Positions 20,466 through 31,759 of a stretch of DNA of 64,000 nucleotides are shown in pieces. A program made the position numbers and the translations under genes. The stretch spans positions 32,445,354-32,509,353 of the forward strand of contig NC_065536.1 of assembly GCF_932294415.1 (NCBI RefSeq). Direction: 5' to 3'. Source of the DNA: Quercus robur. Taxonomy: Eukaryota > Streptophyta > Magnoliopsida > Fagales > Fagaceae. Within the stretch, counting starts at the first letter, position 1; every line of letters begins with the position of its first letter. The notes beneath the pieces were generated by a model. The model did not search any database. It saw only the letters and a program-made list of their open reading frames with translations, and was not told where the DNA came from.

Positions 20466-21356
20466 TAGGGCTGTATACGAGCCGAGATTTGTCAAGTAGT
20501 GAACTCGTGACAAACCTAAAATAATGTTTGAGCTTAAGCTCATGGGAAAGCCAAAAAAACTCGACCTTAGCTTGGCTTAACTTGATTAATTAGTCAAGTC
20601 AAGTTCAAGCTTAATATTAAGTTTAAACTCAAGCTCAGGTCAAGCTTTTGAGCTCGAGATTTAAAAAAATTACATTATTAAATGCTTAAATCTCTAAAAT
20701 TAATATAAAAAATAAAAAGAAAATAGTATATTCATTTTCTCATGCATCTAGTCCTACTTATGATTAGTCATTATTCAAATTAAAATTTTACATAATTAAA
20801 TTCATTCACTCATCATTTTTTGTCTACAGTTTCAACAATTGTTCAAAATACAATTTTTACATTCACGTTAGATAGTGAAGAACTAGAAAAATACTTGTTT
20901 TTAACTATTATGAATGAGAAAATACTAACATGTTTCATAACTTTAATTTAGATGATCGATGAGGAAGAATCATATGTGGCCCACTTAATTAATTTATTTA
21001 TTTTTAAATGTAACTATATTCTAAAGTAGTTCTTGGTCAGTTAGGAGAGAAGAAAAAAAATTAAGGTAATAGAGTGGTCCCAGGTTGGCCAGGTCATAAT
21101 TAAAATATGTGTACTGAGTATATTTATCTAACACATATAAACTTATAAATGAATCTATGCATGAATTGTTTTGTATCAAGCCAAATAGCTCACGAGCCTA
21201 TTTGAAATATTTTTGTTTGGGCTCGACTTGTTTAATAATCGAACCTAAAATTAAGACTCAAGCTTGACTTATTTATAAACAAACAAACATGAACGAGTTT
21301 TTTTATCGAACCGAGTCCGAATTGTTTATGATCGGCTTGGTTCATTTACAACCCTA
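20466..21356. mobile_element. Probable non-autonomous hAT-like element
   Basis: The ends TAGGGCTGTATACGAGCC and GGCTTGGTTCATTTACAACCCTA form imperfect terminal inverted repeats (TAGGGYTGTA). Inner sequence shows further inverted similarity, with CTCAAGC/GCTTGAG words at both sides (20590-20660 and 21230-21270). Length is about 890 bp and no transposase frame is present. A convincing 8-bp target duplication was not found (GTGCTTGG versus GACTGTTT), so the superfamily is uncertain. Confidence 0.5.
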
Positions 21357-21755
21357 GACTGTTTAGGTTTGATTTAGTCAATTAGGTCAAACTAAAGTGG
21401 TTTATAAAATCTAGAAGCCTTATCAGATCTTGATAGGTCAGAATAATTCAATATGACCTGCATTTTTTTTTTTTTTTCAGTTACAAAAAAATTAAATAAA
21501 ATAACTTGAGCATATTATTTTTGCGTTCATTTCAATACACTTTATAGGAAAAAAAAATGACAAGACTCAAAATGAAAAGTTAAATAATACATCAATAAGA
21601 GTTCATGCATTTAGCAATCCTAAAATCATTTGTTCAAATAACAGTAAGTTTATAGAACAATGGCTCATAGTTCTCAGTTCAATTCCATGTATTTCAAATG
21701 CATCAAATATTTTAATCAAAATTCTCAAATTCCTTTATCAAAATAGATCATTAGA
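21357..21755. other. AT-rich intergenic DNA
   Basis: A T-tract at 21464-21477 and no recognised feature. Confidence 0.4.
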
Positions 21756-21756
21756 A

Positions 21757-21903
21757 TTTTTTTTTTTTTTTTTTTTGAGAGAGTTTCAACCTATGGCGTC
21801 CGCTCCTAATGATAGCTCTTTGTCATTAGACCAAGACACCAATCAGTTTTTGATGTAGGCGGGGATTGAACCCCAGATCTCTTATACAACCATCAGAGAC
21901 TTA
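21757..21903 (-). mobile_element. tRNA-derived SINE, 5'-truncated copy
   Basis: On the minus strand it contains the B box GGTTCAATCCC (within CTGGGGTTCAATCCCCGCC) and the body shared with the SINE at 26973-27137 (AGGAGCGGACGCCATAGGTT), ending in a long poly(A) (T on the plus strand, 21757-21776). The 5' part with the A box is missing: homology stops at about 21903 within CAGAGACTT. The copy cannot be transcribed by RNA polymerase III on its own. Confidence 0.72.
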
Positions 21904-22389
21904 TAAGAAGGAATGTCCAATTTTCATCACTTTCTGCAAACTAAAGTTTATCGGTCACAAAGAATTGTAATTTAGATCTTTTGTTTGTTAATCTCAACAA
22001 CATACCTAAATCACATATTCACATACAATTCAACTCTTGTACTATTCATTGAACGCATAATGGCTAATATCTATATGAAATTATACAAATCTCAACATTG
22101 CTAATCAAAATAGCACAACTTGTGTTTGTCTTCAAACACAAACCTTAACAAATGGTCTGCATAAAATCAAAACTTCTCTCTCCTTGACTCCTTGTAGTTT
22201 TAGAAAGTAGAAGCTCCTAACTTGCGTTTGTCTTCAAACACAAGATTCAAACCTCTCTGATCTTTTCATGATCGTAGTACGGGATTTTTTCTCTACCTTA
22301 TATCCATATCACTCATTCGTTTTTCTTCACCTTTCATAAACTCTTTTCTCTATTCTCCTTGTCTTTCTTTCCCAACTTTGAATATCAAA
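21904..22389. other. Intergenic DNA
   Basis: The words TTGCGTTTGTCTTCAAACACAA occur twice (split across about 22118-22140 and 22221-22242), a diverged direct repeat. Otherwise nothing recognised; it could be 5' flank of the LINE-like remnant that follows. Confidence 0.4.
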
Positions 22390-23474
22390 ATGGATCCATC
22401 TATGGAGGAATTATGGAAAAAATTTAGTCTCTTTGAGGAGGAAAAAGGTGTTTTATCAGTTGATTACTAGGATGTAGAGTAGTCAAAGGAGCACGTCCAA
22501 TTTAGCCTTTTGTTTCGGTTGCAAACCAACAAGGAGTTCAATAAAGAGGCTTTCAAATCCACTCTTCAACAATTGTGGAAAGGATCTCACCGTGTAACTA
22601 TCAAAGAAGTGGGGAACAACTTATTCTTGGTTGTTTTTGTCACGAAGGAGCACATGATAGATGTTTTAGACAAAAGCCCGTGGTCTTTTGATAAGAGACT
22701 GGTGTTATTAAAACGATTTGAAGGTGATCTCAGTCCAGGTAATGTTAAATTTCAACGGTCCCCTTTTTGGATTAGAGTGTTGAATATCCCTATTAAAAGT
22801 ATGAATATGACTGTTGGTAATCACATTGCAAAGAAGATTGGCACCCCACTGTTAATTGATGCTCCAAAGAGTGGACTAGCTTAGGGCCTATTCCTACACA
22901 TGAGGGTGGATATTGACATTACTAAACCTCTAATGAGAGGGAAGATGGTTCATATTGAAGATATGGAAGAGGGGTTGATCTATTTTAAGAATGAGAGACT
23001 TCCTATCTTTTGTTACCGTTGTGGAATTCTAGGTCATCAAGAGCAGGAGTGCCCAAGCACCAGGAGAGGATGAATTAGGTGGATGAGGAGGATTTGCAAT
23101 ATGGGCCTTGGCGGCTTCGTGTGGTAGGCCCAAAAGCTGTTAAGAGTAAAACCTCCTCTAGTCAACATAATACCGATGCAGTTAGTGATGAAGAAAACCT
23201 GGAAACAGAGGGGAACGACGGCGACAAAGATCAATCTCCAAGCTGTCTTCAGGCGCTGCACTTGCCGCCGGTCAGAACTCTCAATCTTCAAGCAACTAAT
23301 GCCGGGTTGGATGCTCCTCCCAGAACTTCGAAAAACCAGGTATTTTCGGAGTCACAAAATCAAATTTTAAATTTGAAACCCGGTAGTGTTGCTGTCCCTA
23401 TCTCTCTTTCAAATTCAAAACCCACTTTGATAGAGATCCAACCTTCATATGATCCGGTAATCGTGCTATTCTAG
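22390..23474 (+). pseudogene. DUF4283 / zinc-knuckle protein (LINE ORF1-like), decayed
   Basis: One frame from ATG at 22390 shows the DUF4283 pattern of plant non-LTR retrotransposon ORF1 proteins and relatives: RVTIKEVGNNLFLVVF, LDKSPWSFDKRLVLLKRF, and SPFWIRVLNIP. A zinc knuckle CX2CX4HX4C (CYRCGILGHQEQEC) follows at 23014-23055. In-frame stops lie at about 22468, 22480 and 22882, and a frame change near 23065-23080 is needed to reach the second frame. That frame contains LQYGPWRLRVVGP, matching the YGPWLRA-type motif that follows the knuckle in this family, and runs to a stop at 23472-23474. A possible polyadenylation signal AATAAAG lies at about 23557, followed by an A-rich run at 23584. 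No endonuclease/reverse transcriptase ORF2 follows. Either a truncated LINE or a retroposed DUF4283 gene. Confidence 0.75.
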
Positions 23475-23599
23475 CGTAAAAGAGTACGAGTGGGTTACTA
23501 TTTAGTTAATAGAATGTCTATCTCTCTCTTCACCATTGTATATCATGTTTCTCAATTAATAAAGTTTATTATCATATCTTTTTAAAAAAAATATATAGC

Positions 23600-24765
23600 A
23601 CAACACATGAGACAAGTATAAGATTAAGAGACTTTTTTTTTTTTTTTTTTTTCATTTCTAATTTTACAGACATTTATTTTTTTTATTTAATTTGAAGTTG
23701 GTTTTTTAAGCTTTCATTTATAATTTTATCCCAAAAAAAAAAAAAAAAAAAAAAACCAAACCCTAAGTCCCTAACACTTTGAGAATTAAATAGTGAAGAT
23801 TATTTCTTAAGTTTACAATTTCCAAAGGTTCTAAGTCTGTACGTAGTACAGCGATATGGATCGAAATTGTTGTAAGCCTGTAGTGATGGCCTGGCTTTAG
23901 CAGAAAATTAATAATTTTTTTTAACTGGTTGATTAAAAACTTTAGAAATCGATTTTTTTTTTTTTTTAAAATTAAAAAAACAGCCAAAGAAAAGAGATTT
24001 TATTAATGTGGAAACTCATTTTGATTACATCACGCAAAAGCTGCTTCCTCAAGTTCGGCCTTCCTCCAACCAGATCACTGATTCTACAAAGAATTGGACT
24101 TATCTAGCCCAAACATGGGCCGCCTGGTTGGCCTCTCTTTGTACATATTGTAGGCTTCAAGATCTCGGTAAAAGGGGGAGTTATGTTCCATGTGGATGGG
24201 AGGTCCATTAAATAATTAATTAATTAATTAAATCATAAAGAGTAACGCAACTTATACAAAAAAAAATTTGACAATATTTTTTTATACTAGTTGAATTGGT
24301 AAACTTTTACTAGTTCTCATTTTACTCTACTATTAACATTACTTTTTTATCTATCACTAATAATCTGTCACATCAATAAGTGTTGAATTTTATGTCGCTA
24401 GACTTTTTCAACGATAAAAATAGAAAGTTGATGTGTAATGTCATGTCCACGATATTTTTACAACTATTTCACAATAAATCTTAGGTGAGAAATTGTTATT
24501 GGTGGGTTAAAAAGTGATGTCAGTAGTAGGTTTATATTACAAGCAATAAAAATTTATTATATAGAATTTATTATGAACCTATTATAAAAATGTTTTGATC
24601 CCATAAAAAAAAATGTTTTGAATGTAGTATCACTCAAAATGTATTTATTGCAAACACTAAAACGTGCCAACTACTGAATATACACAACAAATTTGCTGTT
24701 CTTTTCAAATCTAATTATCCGGAGAGAATGAAAATATTGTGTAATATTGTAATCCAATGGTCAGA
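23600..24765. other. AT-rich intergenic DNA
   Basis: T-tract 23633-23652, A-tract 23733-23755, T-tract 23950-23965. An open frame at 24008-24211 is short and unrecognised. No other feature. Confidence 0.45.
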
Positions 24766-24773
24766 TGTATTGA

Positions 24774-24808
<35 letters not shown>

Positions 24809-25260
24809 ATTAATACCTTTCACATGACAAAAATGTTCAGATACATTGAATTATTAAATTAATACCTTTCACATCAAATTCACTAGTAATTGACTGTTTC
24901 AATTTCTAGTGGTCGATTGAGGTTGGATTAGGGATGCTTTGATTTTGACGGGAGGATGGGTTAAGTTGGATTTGATAATTTTGATGTTTGTGTGTGTGTG
25001 TGTGAATTGATCTCTCTCTCTCTCTCTCACAGAGGCATTGGATTTTGTTTTGATAGTGTAGAGACCAATGGGGGAGTTACTGCTGATGGTGGTGCTAGAT
25101 TTTAATGAACTCTATAACGTCAATGTTAAACTGGAAACAGGGGATGGGTGACAGTGAGGCCTTGGGTGGCTTTTATTGGCTATGGCTGTTAGGGGCCAAT
25201 TGAAATCAGCCATGATTGTCACTCTCAAAAGGCCAATTATAATTTTTTTGTCCAGACATA
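24766..25260. repeat. Duplicated block, copy 1
   Basis: Begins with an (ATT)n tract (24776-24806). The sequence TTATTAAATTAATACC, TTGACTGTTTCAA, GCTTTGATTTTG, GGGTTAAGTTGG, TGAGGC-TTGGGTGGCTTT and TTGGCTATGG recurs in the same order at 26222-26510. (TG)n and (TC)n tracts lie at 24987-25003 and 25011-25028. No coding capacity. Confidence 0.65.
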
Positions 25261-26215
25261 TTCAAAATGTAGTTTTACTTTAACACGTACCCATGTCATG
25301 TCATGATATTACCACTGGTAAAAGTAGTAATAATCATATTCTCATGAAACATGGAATGTGATATTCTTATAATGAATTTGTGGACTCAACGAACCAAGCA
25401 TAGTAACTCCATTAGATTTGATAGGACATAATAGAGGCTTTGTTAAAGATCTTGCAAATTTTCTCTCCTTACCTACTACTAGTGCTACTCACTCTCACCA
25501 GGTCCCAGTTACTTCTAGGAGGGTACGTATGAACACAAACCTCGTTGTTTGACAATGCAGAAACACGAAGTGACGTTGTTCACAAAGGCTACATATCTTA
25601 CCATTTAAATAATCACGTATCCATCCATGCCAAATTTAATTAATTGGCTCCAAGTCCAAATCTCTGATAAGTTTGCGGAAAATTTTATTGTTCTAGGTGT
25701 ATATTAGTCCATCAGCAATTAACTCCATGTTAGGCCTCATGTTTTAATAGGTTATTATTAGTAGCTACAAGCCTACAACCGTGTTCTATTTGAGGTAATC
25801 AAATGTGGGCTCTACTCTCCACGTGAATGGGTCACTAGTTGGCCGTTACTATTAGGCTATAAGGTTGATGTCTATATTTTGGTCTTATTTTCAATTTGGT
25901 TCTCAAGTTTTCACATTTTTCATGTTGGTTCATATTTTTTAACTTTTGTCATTTTGATCCTTGTCATCTCACTTACAAAAAAGGCATACATGGCTAATGG
26001 ATTATACTACTATTTTAAAAATAACCTTTTTTTTAAGTGATAACAACATGGACCAAAATGGTAGCAATTTTGAAAATATAAGGACGAAACTAAAAACTGT
26101 AAAAACGTGATGACCAAATTAAAAATGTGAGCAAAATGTAAAGATTAAAAAAGATTTTTTTTTTTTTTTTTTTTTGCTTTGAGCATATTACATGTGTGAT
26201 GTCATACTCACCTAC
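25261..26215. other. Intergenic DNA between duplicated blocks
   Basis: No gene recognised. A T-tract at 26156-26175 and inverted words (TTTTAACTTTTGTCATTTTGATCC near 25940, complementary-looking text near 26050-26110) suggest a decayed foldback element. Confidence 0.4.
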
Positions 26216-26364
26216 ATCAAAGAATTATTAAATTAATACCTGACTACTAATTGACTGTTTCAAATTTTATTGTTTATAAATTATGGAGCTTTGATTTTGG
26301 TGGGAGGACAGGTTAAGTTAGGTAGATTTTGATGTTACAAATTTGTGGAGATTTTCATTTCCTC

Positions 26365-26402
<38 letters not shown>

Positions 26403-26560
26403 CGCGCGCGTGCGCGTCCGTACGCGAGTATCAATGCAAAGTTGGAAATGGGAGACTAGAGATCATTGGTGAGGCTTTGGGTGGCTTTATTGGCTATGGT
26501 GGTTAAAGATCAGTTGAAATTGGTCATGACTGTCATGACTAAAAGGTGAGAAAATGGAAT
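26216..26560. repeat. Duplicated block, copy 2, with Z-DNA-prone tract
   Basis: Same order of words as 24766-25260. In place of the (TG)n tract of copy 1 it carries an unbroken alternating pyrimidine-purine run of 53 bases at 26365-26417: (TA)n passing into (TG)n and then (CG)n. After one break the alternation resumes for eight bases (26419-26426). Confidence 0.7.
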
Positions 26561-26960
26561 TGAAAAATATGAATTAAAATGATAAAAAAAAAATTAGGTA
26601 ATTATTTTTAGACATGTTCAAAATTATGATAATTTTAAAAATGGTATCAATGTTAAAGCATAAAATCAAAATTCAAACCACAGGAATTAAAATAAAATTT
26701 AACATTAATATAAATGGTGTAACGTATATTTTATTAATATTTATATATATATATATATTTGTTAATATATATATATATATATATATATAAAATCATGACT
26801 CTCCCAAAGAAGAGGACCAAGAGATACCATTGAATTATAAATCTTGACTTTTTATTCTCATTTTCAAAAACGTGTTTCAAAAAAAAATTAAAAGAATAAA
26901 AAAATTATAAAAAAAAAAAAAAAAAACTCCAAATAGATCTAATTGATCAGATCTAAATAT
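26561..26960. other. AT-rich intergenic DNA
   Basis: (TA)n tracts at 26742-26757 and 26766-26788 and A-tracts at 26910-26927. Nothing else seen. Confidence 0.45.
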
Positions 26961-26972
26961 GTCAAATGTCTT

Positions 26973-27137
26973 TTTTTTTTTTTTGAGAGAGAGTTTCAAC
27001 CTATGGCGTCCGCTCCTGATAATAGCTCTTTATTATCAGACCAAGGCACCAATCAGTTTTGGTGTAGGCGGGGATTGAACCCCAGATCTCTTATACAACC
27101 ATCAGAGACTTTACCAGTTGAGCTAACTGGAACCCAC
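26973..27137 (-). mobile_element. tRNA-derived SINE, full-length copy
   Basis: On the minus strand it starts TGGGTTCCAGT and contains an A box TAGCTCAACTGG and a B box GGTTCAATCCC, the internal RNA polymerase III promoter of a tRNA-derived SINE. The body continues to GTTGAAACTCTCTCTC and a poly(A) tail (T on the plus strand, 26971-26984). A perfect 12-bp target duplication GTCAAATGTCTT flanks it at 26961-26972 and 27138-27149; the boundary with the T-run is ambiguous by two bases. It matches the truncated copy at 21757-21903 over its whole shared length. The intact duplication suggests fairly recent insertion. Confidence 0.9.
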
Positions 27138-27216
27138 GTCAAATGTCTTATTTTTGTTATTAGTGTAATAGAAAATTTGTGGGCTTTGATTGATTCTCCA
27201 AAGAGCTTATATTATA

Positions 27217-27243
27217 CTAGGCAATAACTCGCACATCACGTGG
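27217..27243 (-). mobile_element. Degenerate Helitron 3' terminus
   Basis: Read on the minus strand: CCACGTGATGTGCGAG, TTATTGC, CTAG, T. This aligns with CCCGTGCATCGCACGG, TTAGCGA, CTAG, T at 3076-3104, with a decayed stem. If correct, the Helitron body lies to the right and contains the minisatellite at 27292-27592. Confidence 0.4.
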
Positions 27244-27291
27244 TACATATTACCGAAATATATAGAACCTTTTACATATTTAAAACCACCT

Positions 27292-27592
27292 CCAAACTAA
27301 TAAATTTTTGTGGCCCGAAAATATTTTGTAATGATTTTGTGGAATCCCTTGAAATAAAGGGGAAAAATGAGATTTATTCAAGTTCAAATTTCCAAACTAA
27401 TAAATTTTTATTTGGCCCAAAAATATTTTGCCATGATTTTGTAGAATCCCTTGAAATAAAGGGAAAAATAAGATTTATTCAAGTTCAAGGTTCCAAACTA
27501 ATAAATTTTTATTTGGCCCAAAAATATTTTCCAATGATTATTTGGAATCCCTTGAAATAAAGAGAAAAAAATGAGATTTATTCAAGTTCAAA
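27292..27592. repeat. Minisatellite, three tandem units of about 100 bp
   Basis: Units start at 27292, 27394 and 27493, each beginning CCAAACTAATAAATTTTT, then GGCCC(A/G)AAAATATTTT, GGAATCCCTTGAAATAAAG and GATTTATTCAAGTTCAA. Identity between units is high by eye. They create an open frame (27240-27560) that is only repeat-derived. Confidence 0.85.
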
Positions 27593-27599
27593 GTTATCA

Positions 27600-28874
27600 A
27601 GAGAAAAAACTATAAATTTAAAATTTAAAATAAAACAAAAATGAAGAAAGGGAAAAAAAAAAAGATTTAGTTAATTGAAATAAAAGACAGAGAAGAAAAT
27701 CTCCCATCTTCCTTCTTAATCTAAAACAACACCCATTAACAAATTTTTTATACTACCCATTAGCAAAATTTTGTTATTGTAAAAAAAAATTTAAAAAAAT
27801 TAAAAACATTTCAGAAGCAAAGTGTGGAATTCTTGTAAATACTAAATAGATAAGAACGCCACATGGCCCACATACAATTATTGGCAAGCTCTACATTAAA
27901 AATGGTTGCATGAGTATACTACACTGTTTAACATGATAATATAAATAAATCATATAATATAAAAACTTGTTAGAACTGTGAGTTTGGTGAATTGTTTCAT
28001 TAATTGTGTTGGGTCACAATGCACTTTTTGACTCCACGCCAGCAATCCCATTATTATTATACTAATACATTTAGAAATTGGTTCCTTGTAAAAACTAATA
28101 ATCTATAGCGCTAAGAATCTAAGATCATTTACTTAGCATGAAGCGATTCTTTCTCAGACATCTGTCTTAATATATAAGTGGATCTAAAAAATCAATAAAC
28201 TAAAATTAAAAAAAAAAAAAAAAGGGTTCTTTTGTACCTAGCAAAAAAAAAAAAGGTTCCAATGTCAAAATTTTCATATCAAGTCCAAAATATCAATATG
28301 AAAAAAAAAAAAAAAAAGTTCGAAGAATAAGCATGTATGTGCATGATTATTCTTCAATATTTGTGATCTTTAATACAGGTACAGGCCTTCAACAATTAGC
28401 AATCTACTCAAAAAAAAAAAAAAAAACATAATAATATAATATAACTTTGAATATTATATTGCAAACGTTACTTCTTGTCAACTGGGCAGAGCAACTTGCA
28501 TTTCATTCCCTTGAGAACTTCTAAACGCTCTCCTCATAGCACAATTCTAATGGAAGATTATTAATTGGAACATTCAAAGAAGAATCACATCCAAAACATT
28601 CATTGGATAATTAAAAGAAGAATGAAAATACTATAGCAGCCATTTCTAATTTGCCCAGACAAATATAAGAGACGCATCAATCTGATGGAGATATCAATTT
28701 TAAGTTCTCAAGATAGGTGAAAAGTGAAATTCGCTTTTCAACGCACAAATTAGCTTCCCAATCTCTGCAGTCTACTACACTTTGGTTCCTCTCTTTTTAT
28801 TGGAAAAAATTGCCAAACAGACTATTTTTAGGAAAAAATTAGGTGTGGCACGTGTTCAAAGTTATTTAATAAGG
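27600..28874. other. AT-rich intergenic DNA
   Basis: Several A-tracts (27653-27663, 28207-28223, 28299-28317, 28408-28425) and no recognisable gene or bounded element. Confidence 0.45.
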
Positions 28875-29097
28875 TAGACTGTTTTTGAAAGTCGAGTTTG
28901 GCAAACTCGACTTTGGGCTGGAAAACGCACACTATAGTGGCGTTTTCTTAGTGGCTATAGCAGCGTTTATAAAAAACGCCACTATAGGGAACCTATAGTG
29001 GCGTTTTTAAAAAACGCCACTAAAAAAAACACCACTATTGTGTCTGTAATCCAGCCCAAAGTCGAGTTTGCCAAACTCGACTTTCAAAAACAGTCTA
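28875..29097. mobile_element. MITE (223 bp) with about 45-bp terminal inverted repeats
   Basis: The left end TAGACTGTTTTTGAAAGTCG and the right end are reverse complements, continuing through GAGTTTGGCAAACTCGACTTTGGGCTGG. Each arm itself contains the small palindrome GTCGAGTTTGGCAAACTCGAC. The core consists of nested copies of GCCACTATAG / CTATAGTGGCGTTTT (28940-29020). A clear target duplication was not identified. The core words resemble those of the CACTA subterminal array at 40.8 kb, but the ends do not. Confidence 0.75.
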
Positions 29098-29395
29098 ACT
29101 AACTAAATAAGTTTGGACGCGTGCTGTCCGGCTAAAATTTTTCAGAATTTTCACTGTTTGGCAAATTTTGCCCTTTTTACTTCACGGCCACAACTTGATT
29201 GATCTAACTCGACTTGTCCGTTTGTCGCGTCTACTCACTGTTCTCACCTTTCCACTCACACCAAAGCTCTCTGAACAATGAAATTCTTCACATTCCTCTT
29301 TATAAATTATATAACCCTATCAAAATCGTTAATATCGGGCAGGAGAAGATGAAAGTTTTTGGTAACTTTGTAGATTGGGTTTGATGGTAATGATT
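29098..29395. other. Intergenic DNA
   Basis: Nothing recognisable. Confidence 0.4.
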
Positions 29396-29531
29396 TGATT
29401 TAAGAGGGATGTCACATTTTTAATGTTCTCAGATGTCACGTATTAGAAGCTCTAGACATCCTAAATGGCAAAATTAACCTCAGCATGAGCTTTTGTAATT
29501 ACATATTACAGTGTGTAAAACCGCTGGAGTA

Positions 29532-29562
<31 letters not shown>

Positions 29563-30148
29563 TTATATTTAGCTTCTTTGTTTTAATCAATTTACTAGAA
29601 TAGATAGGGCATTTTACACTTCTAAGAGGGATGTCACATTTTTCAAAGTTCTCAAATTTCACATATTAGAAGCTCTAAACATCTCAAATGGCAAAATCTC
29701 AGTATGAGCTTTGTGCAGAACAATGTTGTTTTGCTGAGTAATTTTGTTATTTTATTTTACCTTTTTATATTAAGTTTCTTTGGTCTAATTCATTGCTTGT
29801 AATAGATAGGGTGCCCCGCCAAAAAAAAAAAAGTACTTGCTGTGTGTTAGGACATTTCATGAAGGGCAAAAAAAATTCAAGAATGACCCAAATCTCCGTT
29901 TGGGTTATAAGTGATTATTTATGTAGCGTCAAATCCAAAATTCTAAATGAATGATAAACAAAGGCTAATGGTGCACCACAAGATAGAAATCAAACTACCA
30001 ATAACTAAAAATGTAGAAAAATACTTAAAAACAACAGGTCTAAAATTTCGACTCATATCCAGTAGGGAGAGGAAATTGAGAGAGGTTGTGAGAGAGAGAG
30101 AGAAGGTTCCTTTGTATTAGTATTTCTACCTCCAAGCTTCAGAATAGT
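29396..30148 (+). repeat. Large direct duplication, left copy
   Basis: Sequence from AAGAGGGATGTCACATTTTT to CCAAGCTTCAGAATAGTGA is repeated at 34608-35330 in the same orientation. The block holds internal two-fold repeats (AGAGGGATGTCACATTTTT at about 29402 and 29625). A small frame (29947-30121, starting MNDKQRLMVHHK and ending at a stop before YFYLQAS) is shared with the right copy, but there it starts at TTG and has many replacement differences, so coding is doubtful. Confidence 0.75.
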
Positions 30149-30600
30149 GACCACGTATGTGCAAATCATAAAAGACATACTCAATAAGGTGTAGCACTTG
30201 CACAACAAGATAAAACAAGGTGTTATCGTATTTTTTTTTTAATGTGTAACAAGGGTATTTCTTTTCTATCTCCTATATGCACATGAATGATATCTTTGAT
30301 TGTGCTCAAAAGAAAAATTTTATAAAAAAAAAATCAAAAGAAAAAGAAAAGGCAAAAAGAATCAAAATGTTTTTATATGATTACAAGCATGCTTTTTAGG
30401 AGATGTGAAAGTTATATGATGTAACTCTCTAGGTGATAGTCACTTTCAAACCAATGTGATTAATGATGTAGAAAATTTGTTTAATTACTATCTACATATC
30501 ACCTTTTCTGTAATCTATACATTTACTAGTTGCACACACTACACACAAATCAATATTAAATTCAGTACATATGACTATGTGTTGACTAATTTGGCCATTT
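30149..30600. other. Intergenic DNA
   Basis: No gene or element boundary seen. The left end of the LTR element that follows should lie here or slightly beyond but no 5' LTR is visible. Confidence 0.4.
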
Positions 30601-31759
30601 TTGATTACTCATGAAGTGATGTAAGATACATTTTCTTTGGTTGAGTTGGTTTTGAAGAAAAGTGTTTTAGAAGTTTTTAAATCAAGTGATTTTTACTTCT
30701 ATTTTGTGAAAAGTTTGAAAATTTGAGAGCAAATTGTTTTTGAAATCTTCTAGAAGCATTCATGTGAATCTCATATCATAAAATCTGGATTTCAGTTGAG
30801 TTTCTACAAAATATTCTAAGATTTTCAAATTTTCAAAATTTTCCATTGGCTCAATCGATTGAAGATGATCCACGACCGATTGAAAAAGTCCAGTTTTGAA
30901 GCCAAAATTCCCTATCTTACTCTATTCATGTTCGATTGCTTCTCAATCAGTCGAAAAGTTTTTAAATCTTCCTTCAATCACTGCTTGATTCCTCTCGACT
31001 GATCAAAATTTGATAATTTTGAATTTTTAAGGAATGACAAATCAATTTTTGTCCTTTTCCCACTTTCTCTTCAACTCCTCTCAATTCCTCTTCAAAACAC
31101 TTTTTTTTTTTTTTCCTTTTTTGTCTCTTCTGGTTAAAAGCTTCAAGGGTTTCCATCTACAACATCTAGTACAACTCTTTTACCCTTCATTTTTTATCAA
31201 ATTAAATTCTTTCACGCATAATCATTCATTTTTGCTAAAATTTTCGAACTCAAAAATTTTGGGGATTTTGATGATTTTTTATGTTTTGTGTTAAAATGAT
31301 CAATGGGTTTTTGTGTATGGATGATATTAACATGATTCCTCAGCTTTAATTTGAAAATTTTCATGATTTGTGAAAATTTTCGAAATTATGGTTCATGTGT
31401 TCTTGATAAATTGGCGTTTTTTTATTCAAGTGGATTAAATTGAGTAAAATTGACCATTGTTTTTAATTAATTGTTTGATTATAACATGTTTTGAACTTGC
31501 TGTGATAATCAATTTGTAATTTGGGTTTATGTTCTTCATAAATTGGGGATTTTTCATAAAACTTGATTTTCTAGTTATTTTTTCAAAATTATGAGAATTT
31601 GAACACCTCAATACATTAGTTCATGCATCATTTGAGTCTGTCCATTACGCATCATGTAGTTTTTGAAGATTGCATATATATCTTGTTTATCTCTCTCTAA
31701 TGCAGTCTGCCTTTGGTTTTGTATTTCTATTTTGATTCCTCTCTCTTTAGATCTTAGAA
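30601..31759 (+). mobile_element. 5' untranslated internal region of a non-autonomous LTR element
   Basis: Long leader-like sequence rich in TTTTCAAATTTTC and AATTTTGA words, leading to the ORF at 31760. No LTR or primer-binding site was found at the left, so the element is 5'-truncated or its left end has decayed. Two short AT-driven open frames here (30974-31156 minus, 31034-31294 plus) are unlikely to be genes. Confidence 0.4.

Noticed and set aside
26973..27137. A genuine tRNA gene
   Set aside because: A and B boxes are present, but the sequence continues into a SINE body and poly(A) tail with a target duplication, and a second copy exists; no tRNA cloverleaf is expected.
27240..27560. 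106-codon repetitive open frame
   Set aside because: It is the translation of the three-unit minisatellite.
27292..27592. CRISPR-like array
   Set aside because: The tandem units are contiguous and about 100 bp long, without unique spacers, in a plant nuclear context.
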